Below, one piece after another: positions 1 to 6,750 of a DNA stretch of 7,069 bases. Each line of letters starts with the position of its first letter. Within the stretch, counting starts at the first letter, position 1. Location of the stretch: positions 1 through 7,069 of the forward strand of contig JAKSKC010000073.1 in the NCBI GenBank assembly GCA_024401945.1, read 5' to 3'. The notes beneath the pieces are model-generated. The model made no database searches. It was not told the origin of the DNA and saw only the letters and a program-made list of their open reading frames with translations. The DNA comes from Bacteroidales bacterium. GTDB taxonomy: Bacteria; Bacteroidota; Bacteroidia; Bacteroidales; UBA932. Made by a program: the position numbers and the translations under genes.

Positions 1-1
1 T

Positions 2-286
2 ATCTATTCCCTCGAACTTGAGGAATATTTGGACCATACCGTTCCCGGTCCCGGTGCATCGGGGCAGGGGAGGATCCACGTGGCGGACATCTCCGGCTAT
101 GACCTGCCTTCCGCCAGAATAAGGATAGACTGCAGCAAGGGTACCTACATCAGGGCATTCGCCCGCGACCTCGGTGAGGTCCTGGGGAGCGGGGCTTTCC
201 TCAATTCCCTGCGCAGGACGGCCAACGGTCCGTTCAAAATAGAGGACGCCCTCAGCCTTGAAGACGCCCTCTCCATATTCGCCTGA
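2..286 (+). CDS. truB: tRNA pseudouridine(55) synthase TruB, C-terminal part (5' end outside window)
   Basis: TruB converts U55 of the tRNA T-loop to pseudouridine in the cytoplasm. The open frame enters from the left edge (first whole codon at 2) and gives 94 residues before a TGA at 284-286. The diagnostic block is at residues 40-73 of the fragment: [19 protein letters not shown] followed by [12 protein letters not shown], the conserved C-terminal part of the TruB catalytic domain (the SKGTYIR stretch and the LRRT turn). The protein ends about 20 residues after LRRT, so it has no PUA domain, as in the short TruB of Bacteroidota. A TTG at 29 is only an internal codon, because the frame and the homology continue upstream of it. 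The segment between the EEY at residues 7-9 and the DLP at 34-36 looks about 20 residues longer than I expect for the family. The catalytic Asp lies upstream and is not visible. The gene converges on gltX, with 10 bases between the stop codons. Confidence 0.93.
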   Translation: MYSLELEEYLDHTVPGPGASGQGRIHVADISGYDLPSARIRIDCSKGTYIRAFARDLGEVLGSGAFLNSLRRTANGPFKIEDALSLEDALSIFA

Positions 287-296
287 ACAGCGGTCG

Positions 297-1819
297 TCAG
301 CCCAGTATTGATTTCGCGTTGCTCCAGCGGCGCATCATCTCGTCGTGTCCGATGAACTCTATTATGTCCGCTATTGCGAGTCCGCTGCCCGATCCGCTGA
401 GGACGAGCCTGATGCAGTTCATGATCTTGCCCATAGGAAGTTCCCTTGCGCGGATCCATTCCTCGAGTTCCTCTCCGCTCGTGCATTCGCTGCAGGCCTG
501 CAGCGCAGGTTCCACGTTCTCCGCTTTCCAGAATTTCGCCACGTCCTTCTCGACGTAGGTCTCCGGCGCTTTGAAAAGATAGTGTGAAATTCCCCAGAAA
601 TCGCTTACGAAGGTAGCCCTTTCCTTGATCAGTGCCACCACCCTGCGTATTTTTTCATCGGAGATCTCCTGCCCCGGAAGTTCCTTTTCGAGCATCGGTT
701 TCCAGATGGCTGCGAGTTCCCCGTCATCCTTCATCCTCAGATACTCCTTGTTGAACCACTTGGCCTTCTCTGGATTGAACTTCGCTCCGGATTTGATAAC
801 CTTGTCGATGGAAAATGCCTTCACGAGCTCGTCAAGTGAGAAAATCTCCTGCTCCGTGCCAGGATTCCAGCCCAGCATTGCAAGCATATTTATGAATGCC
901 TCAGGGAAATATCCGTCCTCGCGGTATCCGTGGGAGGTTTCACCCTCGGCGTTTGTCCACTGCATCGGGAATACCGGAATCCCAGCTTGTCCCCGTCACG
1001 CTTTGAAAGCTTTCCGTTGCCGACAGGCTTGAGAAGGAGTGATAGGTGGGCGAACCTCGGACGTTCCCATCCGAAAGCTTCGTAGAGCAGATAGTGAAGA
1101 GGAAGGGAAGGAAGCCACTCCTCTCCGCGGATGACCTCGGTGATCTCCATCAGATGGTCGTCCACGATGTTTGCCAGATGGTAGGTAGGGAGCTCGTCGG
1201 CCCTTTTCCACAGCACCTTGTCGTCAAGGATGCCGCTGTTGACCTCTATGTGCCCGCGGATGAGGTCGTCCATTGCCACTATCCTGTTCTCGGGCATCTT
1301 GAAGCGGACCGTCCAGTCGCTTGTTTCCCCGAGCAGACGGGTTACCTCTTCCTTGGTGAGTGTCAGCGAGTTGCGCAGTTTGCTGCGGGTGCTCCAGTTG
1401 TAGATGAAGGTCTCCCCGCGTCCCTCGGCTTCGGCGCGTGCCGCCTCCAGGGATTCAGCGGAGTCGAATGCGTAGTACGCCCATCCGGCATCAACCAGCT
1501 GTTCGGCGTATCTGCGGTATATCGACCTTCTCTCACTCTGCCTGTACGGGGCGTGCGGATGCCTTTCCGAAGGGACGGAAACCATATTTCCATCCGCATC
1601 GACGCCCTCGTCGGGATAGATACCGCACCAGCGGAGCGCATCTATGATGTATTTCTCGGCTCCCGGAACGAATCTGTGGGAGTCAGTGTCCTCGATCCTC
1701 AGGATGAAGTCACCGCCGTTCTGCTTGGCGTACAGATAGTTGTACAATGCGGTCCTCACGCCGCCCATATGCAGCGGACCTGTCGGTGACGGTGCAAAAC
1801 GAACTCTGGTCTTTTTCAT
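297..1819 (-). CDS. gltX: Glutamate--tRNA ligase (GluRS), interrupted by a one-base frameshift
   Basis: GluRS is a class I synthetase that charges tRNA-Glu with glutamate using ATP in the cytosol. Frame 1 (ATG 1819-1817) opens with [15 protein letters not shown], the HIGH motif as HMGG at residues 17-20. It continues with RIEDTD (41-46), [15 protein letters not shown] (208-222), [10 protein letters not shown] (229-238) and the KMSKS-type KLSKR (270-274). After GDKLGF (residue 281, codon 979-977) this frame degenerates into 28 unrelated residues and stops at 890. The expected continuation PVFPMQW lies in the next frame and runs without a stop to TGA at 299-297. It carries [17 protein letters not shown] and LGWNPG, then the helical anticodon-binding domain. 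Restoring one base gives 507 residues, the usual Bacteroidota length (about 505). The start overlaps the ftsZ stop (ATGA), so expression is probably coupled to ftsZ. As written the gene makes a 309-residue product lacking the anticodon-binding domain. Identity is certain; whether the break is real is not. Confidence 0.95.
974..979 (-). other. Frameshift site in gltX (one base missing)
   Basis: On the minus strand the codons run GGA TTC CGG TAT. Adding one C after TTC gives GGA TTC CCG GTA TTC CCG ATG, that is GFPVFPM, which matches GluRS sequences of Bacteroides as I remember them. The plus strand reads ACCGGAA where ACCGGGAA would restore the frame, a loss of one G from a run of three. The local sequence is not an X XXY YYZ slippery heptamer, and I see no obvious downstream hairpin, so programmed -1 frameshifting is unlikely. 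A base-calling or assembly error, or a very recent mutation, fits better, because the downstream frame shows no decay. Confidence 0.88.
1816..1819 (-). other. ATGA stop/start overlap joining ftsZ to gltX
   Basis: The gltX ATG (1819-1817) and the ftsZ TGA (1818-1816) share bases. The 20 bases before the gltX start are A-rich and hold no good Shine-Dalgarno match, so re-initiation by ribosomes finishing ftsZ is the likely route. The overlap itself is seen directly; the coupling is inferred. Confidence 0.85.
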
Positions 1820-3048
1820 TTCTGTATTCTTCTGATTGCAGGTGTGTTTTCAAGTTCCGAAATGTCCTGGCCTTCCCGTACCAGCAGTGCGGGAGGATTG
1901 TCCAGGTCGAAGTGGAACAGCCTCGTGTTTTCCTTGGTGTTGAATCCGATATGTGTCGTGTCGGCCTCCCTCTGTATCTCGGCATCGTTATTCTCCTCCG
2001 GAGTATAGACGAAGTCGTTGTTTATCAGGATGAGGTTCCCGACCTTCACGTTAGGCCCCATAAGCTTGCTGAAGTTGAATCCGGTGGCGATGGCCGTGAT
2101 CCTGACCTTGTCCCCGACTTCAGGGGAGTCGTCATAGATGAGTCCTCTCTTGAAATTGTTGGCCCCTCCCGTGAACTCGTCTATCATATTGTTGATATTC
2201 TCCATCATGGTCATCGTGATGCCCTTGTCAGTAGGCGCGACCGTGATGTTGACGAGTACGTTCTTGGCGCTGGTGAGGTCGAAGTCGTTGAGCAGAGGGG
2301 ATTCGAAAGCGCTGTGAACGGCATCGTACAGCCTGTTTTCACCTACGCCCTCGCCGATGCCCATCAGGGCCATCCCGCTGTTGCGCATCATTGTCGTGAC
2401 ATCCTCGAAGTCCACGTTGATGTATCCCGGCTTCTTGATGATCTCGATGATGCTCCTGACCGCGGTGGCCAGCACCTCGTCAGCCTTCGGATAGGCGTCG
2501 TGTATGAGCTGGTCTCCGAATACCTCGAAGAGTTTCTGGTTGTTGATGATGAGCATGCTGTCCACGTTGCGTTCAAGCTCGTGTATGCCCTCGATGGCCC
2601 TTCCAAGGGCCTTGTCCCCCTCGTGCCGGTACGGAAGCGTGACAACGGCGACGGTGAGGATGCCCCTGTCCTTCGCCATCTTCGCGATTACCGGGGTGGC
2701 GCCGGTCCCGGTTCCTCCGCCCATTCCGGCGGTGATGAACAGCATCTGCAGCTTGTCGTCAAGAATGACCCTGCTGATCTCATCCTGGGCCTCTATGGCC
2801 GCATTCCTGCCCTTGGCGGGGTCAGTACCCGCACCAAGGCCTTCACCGAGCTGGATCTTGACGGGGACGGGATTCTTGCCGAGGGCCTGGGAGTCGGTGT
2901 TGCATACCACGAAACTGCATCCCGCGATCTTCTGCTTGAACATATTTGCAACGGCGTTGCATCCGCCGCCGCCGACTCCTACAACTTTGATAATCGAGTC
3001 CGATGCTTCCCAGGTAGGAGGGACTATATCGAAAAATTCATCTCCCAT
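1816..3048 (-). CDS. ftsZ: Cell division GTPase FtsZ
   Basis: FtsZ is the tubulin-like GTPase that polymerises into the mid-cell Z ring and recruits the divisome. The 410-residue product has the full core. The N-terminal glycine loop is [11 protein letters not shown] (23-33), and the tubulin signature GGGTGTG is at 110-116. The T7 synergy loop NVDFEDV (211-217) contributes the acidic residues that complete GTP hydrolysis in the neighbouring subunit. The second domain runs to about residue 348 (DFVYTP near 345-350) and includes NVLVNITV (263-270). A linker of roughly 45 residues follows, then a C-terminal peptide [13 protein letters not shown]. This is a loose version of the conserved peptide (core D-I-P-A-F-L-R-R in many bacteria) that binds FtsA. 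The N-terminal DIVPPTW leader before the core resembles Bacteroidota FtsZ. ATG at 3048-3046 is the natural start, 10 bases after the ftsA stop and without a Shine-Dalgarno sequence. All key residues are present, so it should be functional. Confidence 0.98.
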   Translation of the reverse strand: MGDEFFDIVPPTWEASDSIIKVVGVGGGGCNAVANMFKQKIAGCSFVVCNTDSQALGKNPVPVKIQLGEGLGAGTDPAKGRNAAIEAQDEISRVILDDKLQMLFITAGMGGGTGTGATPVIAKMAKDRGILTVAVVTLPYRHEGDKALGRAIEGIHELERNVDSMLIINNQKLFEVFGDQLIHDAYPKADEVLATAVRSIIEIIKKPGYINVDFEDVTTMMRNSGMALMGIGEGVGENRLYDAVHSAFESPLLNDFDLTSAKNVLVNITVAPTDKGITMTMMENINNMIDEFTGGANNFKRGLIYDDSPEVGDKVRITAIATGFNFSKLMGPNVKVGNLILINNDFVYTPEENNDAEIQREADTTHIGFNTKENTRLFHFDLDNPPALLVREGQDISELENTPAIRRIQK

Positions 3049-3058
3049 ATGCTGACAG

Positions 3059-4615
3059 TTAATTCATTTCATCATAAAAAATACCCAAGGTCTTGTCGAA
3101 GGCCTTTTCCATGGAATCGACGATCTTCTTGCCCCAGCGGACACTCACATCGTTCTTCTTCGGCGCCGACCTGGCTTTCTTCTCCTGCGGTTCCGCCGCT
3201 TCAGGGCGCTGCATCACCACGGACGGCTCCGCTGCCCGGGAGCGCTGCGGCTCTGCAGGTCCGGCTGCCACAGGGGTGGTTTCCGCCGGTTTCCCGGCCT
3301 GGCGGCTTCCCACGATTATGTCCGGAATTCCGTCCTCCCGCGCTTCGTATGCCGGTTCAACCGCAGGGATGGCGGTCTCAGGGGCTTGCGCAGCCTCTTC
3401 CTTCCTCCCGACAGGCGCGAATGTTCCGTCGATGCAGTTCAGATGCCTGTCATCCTTTGCAATCATAAGCATTCCTACGGATGCGGCTGCGGCAGGATTG
3501 TTCAGCTGCGGGAATTCAGCCGACGATACGTGCTTCAGTCTTGGGAAGCCTATCCTGACATTGTATCCGGATTCCTCCTTGATCTGGTTGGCGCAGTTCA
3601 CCATATTGGCGCAGCCTCCCGTGAGCACGAGTCCGGCGCGGAGCTTGTCAGCATATCCGCTCGACTGGATAAGGAAGAATATTGCCTGCATTATCTCGTG
3701 AACCCTGCTTGTGATTATTTCGGAAAGATATCTGACAGGCAGCTGCTGATGTCCGCCGTCATCCAGATTGGTTATCTGGATTATCTTCTCGCTCATGGTA
3801 AGGAGACGGTCGGGCTGGCAGGCTCCGAACGCGCACTTGATGTTCTCCGCAAGAACGGTCCTGAAACTGCCCTCGTACTTGATGTCGGATGTGATCGAAT
3901 CCCCTCCGAAAGGAATGGACGAATAATATCGGAGGATATTTCCCTGATAGATGCTGATGGATGTGATACCGGCGCCGAATTCGATGAGTCCCACGCCGTT
4001 CTCGAGCTCATTGCTGTTGAGCACTGCCCGTCCCACCGCCTCGGGGATGAAGTATTTGCGGGCGACGGCTATGCCGAGCCTGCTCATCATGCTGTCGATG
4101 TTGGCGGAAGACCTTTTCTCACCTACGAATATCTTGAAATTGCCGTTCAGCTCCTCGCTCGGCATTCCCACGATGTCGTTTTCCGTCGCATTGATGGTGT
4201 CGTCAGTGCTGAAGGACTGGGCTATCGCCCCGTAAATCTCGTCGTGGACGGGATCTTCGAGAGGATATGAGTCCAGGGTCATGTTCTTGAGGATGTCAAC
4301 CTCCTCCTGGGTTATGCAGCTGTACGGGTCGGAGCGCTCTATCTGGGCCGGGGCGCTCTCCTGCCTGACATATCCCCGCGGGAGTCCGGCAGCCACCTGG
4401 GTTATCCTGATTCCCAGTTCCTGCTCCGCCTCATTGACAAGTTTCTTCAGGCATGCCGCCGCCTTGACCGGATTGTACACCCTGCTGTGGCGCACTCCTT
4501 CCGAATGAGCGCTGCGGAAAAACATCACCTCAGTGCTGTCTTCATTAACTTTTGCTACGGTGAGGGTAATCTTCGACGTACCCGGGTCCACCAGAGCGAT
4601 GAATCTTTCGTCCAT
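3059..4615 (-). CDS. ftsA: Cell division protein FtsA, long form
   Basis: FtsA is an actin-like ATP-binding protein that anchors FtsZ to the inner membrane and signals to the septal wall synthases. Phosphate-1 loop: ALVDPGTSKITL (7-18). The 1C-type insert domain covers roughly residues 80-170. Phosphate-2 loop: IEFGAGITSISIYQGN (211-226). The segment SSIPFGGDSITSDI is at 232-245, and the adenosine motif GLVLTGGCANM is at 328-338. The core ends near residue 402. An Ala/Pro/Glu-rich, probably disordered stretch follows (about 403-487). The end is a basic-hydrophobic segment, VRWGKKIVDSMEKAFDK at 492-508 plus TLGIFYDEMN, that could form the membrane-binding amphipathic helix. At 518 residues it is about 100 longer than E. 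coli FtsA (420). In phosphate-2 the usual Asp is Glu (212). ATG at 4615-4613 follows the ftsQ stop by 3 bases, with A/T-rich sequence and no Shine-Dalgarno ahead of it. Position directly upstream of ftsZ supports the call. Confidence 0.95.
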   Translation of the reverse strand: MDERFIALVDPGTSKITLTVAKVNEDSTEVMFFRSAHSEGVRHSRVYNPVKAAACLKKLVNEAEQELGIRITQVAAGLPRGYVRQESAPAQIERSDPYSCITQEEVDILKNMTLDSYPLEDPVHDEIYGAIAQSFSTDDTINATENDIVGMPSEELNGNFKIFVGEKRSSANIDSMMSRLGIAVARKYFIPEAVGRAVLNSNELENGVGLIEFGAGITSISIYQGNILRYYSSIPFGGDSITSDIKYEGSFRTVLAENIKCAFGACQPDRLLTMSEKIIQITNLDDGGHQQLPVRYLSEIITSRVHEIMQAIFFLIQSSGYADKLRAGLVLTGGCANMVNCANQIKEESGYNVRIGFPRLKHVSSAEFPQLNNPAAAASVGMLMIAKDDRHLNCIDGTFAPVGRKEEAAQAPETAIPAVEPAYEAREDGIPDIIVGSRQAGKPAETTPVAAGPAEPQRSRAAEPSVVMQRPEAAEPQEKKARSAPKKNDVSVRWGKKIVDSMEKAFDKTLGIFYDEMN

Positions 4616-4618
4616 ATC

Positions 4619-5395
4619 TTATTGCTTGCAAATTATCTGTCCATCATATTTCACACTCACGCTTCCGTAGTATCCCTCCTCCCTGGACGGAACTATATGG
4701 GTGTAGTACTTTCCTATCCTGTCGAACTTGTCGGCAATCCTTTCCGGCCTGCCGAAAAGGAATTTCTCCCTGCCCTCCGCAGGAACGAGCACCAGCTCGC
4801 CGTTCCGCAGGGCGCTTATCCGAAGTATGTTGTCGGACCATATCGGTGAGGCGCCTATGAATGTTACCAGCTCAATGACATTGCCGATCCATTCCTGCTC
4901 CTCCACGCTTCCGGCCTTCCCCCTGTAGCTGCCGTCGAATCTGACGGGGATGCATCCGTCCACTACGGGAACCGTTGCGGAATATGCGCTCTGGAGCGGG
5001 AAGATGTATCCCCGGTCGTCGACGTACATCCCGATGTCCTCCTTCTGCAGGAGCAGTACCGGATTCCTCTGGGCGATTTTAACGTGCAGCACCCCGTCAC
5101 GCGTCTTCCAGACCTCGCTCTTGAGGACGGCCGGCTGGTTGTCCACGATCCTTTCTATGGCCGCAGCATCCACGCTGTCGGCAGGCATCCCTATGAAATG
5201 TCCGTATTCCGCATTGATCCTTTCGCTGACATCACCGCTGCCGACGAGCCTGCAGTCCCCGTCAATCCTGACGTCAAGCCCTTCGCAGGTGAACCCGCTG
5301 CGGGACTTGCAATCCACGGAGACGATGACCGCGACCGCGGCGATGACCGCCAGCGTTCCGAAGAAATACAATATGTTGCGGACTGAGGTCCTCAT
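4619..5395 (-). CDS. ftsQ: Cell division protein FtsQ (POTRA-domain membrane protein)
   Basis: FtsQ is a single-pass inner-membrane protein that links cytoplasmic and periplasmic divisome parts, mainly by binding FtsL and FtsB. The 258-residue product has a short basic N-terminus (MRTSVRN) and one hydrophobic segment at about 8-28, consistent with a cytoplasmic N-end and a periplasmic body. A POTRA-like domain covers about 36-108: strand CEGLDVRI, helix region SGDVSERINAEYG, then VDAAAIERIVDNQPAVLKSEV and HVKIAQRNPVLLL. The beta domain follows, with the MYVDDRGYIFPL strand pair at 123-134 that is common in FtsQ. Sequence similarity in this family is low, so the call rests on architecture plus the place between murC and ftsA. 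Its ATG overlaps the murC TGA. A weak GGAA lies about 8 bases upstream of the start. The periplasmic part holds five cysteines (29, 37, 48, 148, 256), which is unusual enough to note. Confidence 0.92.
   Translation of the reverse strand: MRTSVRNILYFFGTLAVIAAVAVIVSVDCKSRSGFTCEGLDVRIDGDCRLVGSGDVSERINAEYGHFIGMPADSVDAAAIERIVDNQPAVLKSEVWKTRDGVLHVKIAQRNPVLLLQKEDIGMYVDDRGYIFPLQSAYSATVPVVDGCIPVRFDGSYRGKAGSVEEQEWIGNVIELVTFIGASPIWSDNILRISALRNGELVLVPAEGREKFLFGRPERIADKFDRIGKYYTHIVPSREEGYYGSVSVKYDGQIICKQ
5392..5395 (-). other. ATGA stop/start overlap joining murC to ftsQ
   Basis: The ftsQ ATG (5395-5393) shares bases with the murC TGA (5394-5392). This 4-base overlap is typical of translational coupling within an operon. 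Coupling is inferred from the arrangement. Confidence 0.85.
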
Positions 5396-6750
5396 CTGTT
5401 TCCGAGCATTTCTGTAAGAGGTTCAACAAAACGGTCGATGTCACCGGCCCCGAAGGTCACGAGCACCTCCACCGGTTCATCCTTCATCATATCCAGAAAA
5501 TCAGCGCGCCTGCAGAGGACTTTCTCGGGACAGGTCACATCCTTGAAGATGATTTCGGAGCTGACTCCTTCGATAGGCTCCTCCCTGGCCGGATAAATGT
5601 CCAGGAGGATGAGCTTGTCCACTGAACTGAGGGCCTTCGCGAATTCCGGTGCGAGGTCCCTGGTGCGCGTGTAGAGATGCGGTTGGAACACCGCCGTTAA
5701 CTTGCGGTCAGGAAAGACCTCCCTCACGGAGGAGATGGTTGCGGCAAGTTCCGCAGGATGGTGCGCATAATCGTCGATATACACGCAGGAATCCGTGTTT
5801 ATGTGCTCTTCGAGCCTCCTTTTTGCACCGCTGAAGCTGCCGATAGCAGTCCTCACCTTCTGTGCATCCACGCCATAGCAGAGGCATGCGGCCGCAGCTG
5901 CGATGCTGTTCTCTACATTGACCCTTCCGAGGGTCCCGACCCTGATATCCTCGAGCACTCCGCCGGGATGCACAAGGTCGAACCTGAAGTGTCCGTCCTT
6001 TTCCGTTCTGAGGTTGATGGCGTGGAAAGTCGCCTGAGGGTTGTCTATGTGGTAGGTATAGATCCTTGCCCCGGTGTCCGTGTACTGCACCGGCAGGCCG
6101 TATTTCAGGATCAGGGTCTCGCTTACCTGGGATGCAAACTGCCTGAACGCCTCCTGCACGTGCGCCAGGTCACCGTAGATGTCCAGATGGTCCGCATCCA
6201 TCGATGTGATTATAGCTATGGACGGGTGGAGCTGGAGGAATGAACGGTCGAATTCGTCAGCCTCCGCCACCACAGTATTGCCGGCTCCCATGAGCAGGTT
6301 GGTCCCGTAGTTCCTGGAAATGCCCCCGAGGAAGGCGGAACACCCTTTCCCGCTGTCGGTGAGAATGTGCGCGATCATAGTGGAAGTCGTGGTCTTGCCG
6401 TGGGTCCCGGCCACCGCGAGGCAGCTCTGTCCCGAGGTTATCTCACCGAGCATCCTCGAGCGCTTGATGACCCTGTATCCGTTGGATGTCACGTATCTGT
6501 ATTCCTCCAGAGTATCGGGAATGGCCGGAGTGTACACGACCAGTGTGTTCTCCACGTCTTTCGGAATGAATTCGCTGTTGTCCTCGTAATGAACGGGTAT
6601 CCCCTCATTCTCGAGCCTTCTGGTAAGGTCTGACGGCGTCCTGTCGTATCCGCTCACCTCGAATCCCTTGAACTTGTAATATCTCGCGATGGCGCTCATT
6701 CCTATGCCGCCTATCCCGAGAAAGTAAATGTAGCTGTACTCCTTTTTCAT
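5392..6750 (-). CDS. murC: UDP-N-acetylmuramate--L-alanine ligase MurC
   Basis: MurC joins L-Ala to UDP-MurNAc with ATP, the first amino-acid step of the cytoplasmic peptidoglycan pathway. The 452-residue length is normal for the family. The N-terminal Rossmann domain opens with FLGIGGIGMSAIA (10-22), which binds the UDP moiety. The central ATPase domain has the P-loop AGTHGKTTT (114-122), AEADEFDRSFL (162-172, metal and substrate binding) and DADHLDIYG (185-193). GRVNVENSIAAA (276-287) has Val where many MurC proteins have His. The C-terminal ligase domain has IDDYAHHPAE (325-334) and HLYTRTRDL (358-366), the MurC-type versions that separate it from MurD, MurE and MurF. ATG at 6750-6748 overlaps the murG stop, and the hydrophobic first strand follows about 7 residues later, so the start is well placed. 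It lies between murG and ftsQ with no ddl gene following, as expected for Bacteroidota. Confidence 0.98.
   Translation of the reverse strand: MKKEYSYIYFLGIGGIGMSAIARYYKFKGFEVSGYDRTPSDLTRRLENEGIPVHYEDNSEFIPKDVENTLVVYTPAIPDTLEEYRYVTSNGYRVIKRSRMLGEITSGQSCLAVAGTHGKTTTSTMIAHILTDSGKGCSAFLGGISRNYGTNLLMGAGNTVVAEADEFDRSFLQLHPSIAIITSMDADHLDIYGDLAHVQEAFRQFASQVSETLILKYGLPVQYTDTGARIYTYHIDNPQATFHAINLRTEKDGHFRFDLVHPGGVLEDIRVGTLGRVNVENSIAAAAACLCYGVDAQKVRTAIGSFSGAKRRLEEHINTDSCVYIDDYAHHPAELAATISSVREVFPDRKLTAVFQPHLYTRTRDLAPEFAKALSSVDKLILLDIYPAREEPIEGVSSEIIFKDVTCPEKVLCRRADFLDMMKDEPVEVLVTFGAGDIDRFVEPLTEMLGNR
6747..6750 (-). other. ATGA stop/start overlap joining murG to murC
   Basis: The murC ATG (6750-6748) shares bases with the murG TGA (6749-6747). 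Only a weak GGA lies some bases upstream, so re-initiation after murG translation is the likely mechanism. Confidence 0.85.

Noticed and set aside
29..286. A short gene starting at TTG 29
   Set aside because: The frame is open to the left edge, and the preceding residues (IYSLELEEY) fit TruB, so this is the 3' part of truB.
297..965. A separate gene starting at the Met at 965
   Set aside because: The residues just upstream in the same frame (VFP) and the whole product continue GluRS from the KLSKR block, so it is the second part of a frameshifted gltX and not an independent gene.
974..985. Programmed -1 ribosomal frameshifting in gltX
   Set aside because: There is no slippery heptamer at the junction and no obvious stimulatory hairpin. 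A missing G in a short run explains it more simply.
1046..1789. A 247-codon plus-strand open frame across the gltX N-terminal half
   Set aside because: It is antisense to conserved GluRS motifs, with no family resemblance and no start signal.
1747..3468. A 573-codon open frame on the plus strand, antisense to ftsZ and the 3' end of ftsA
   Set aside because: It mirrors the codon structure of a certain gene on the other strand in GC-rich DNA, and its product shows no recognisable motif and has shadow-like composition.
3386..4270. A 294-codon plus-strand open frame antisense to ftsA
   Set aside because: It is a shadow of the ftsA coding frame, with no recognisable domain.
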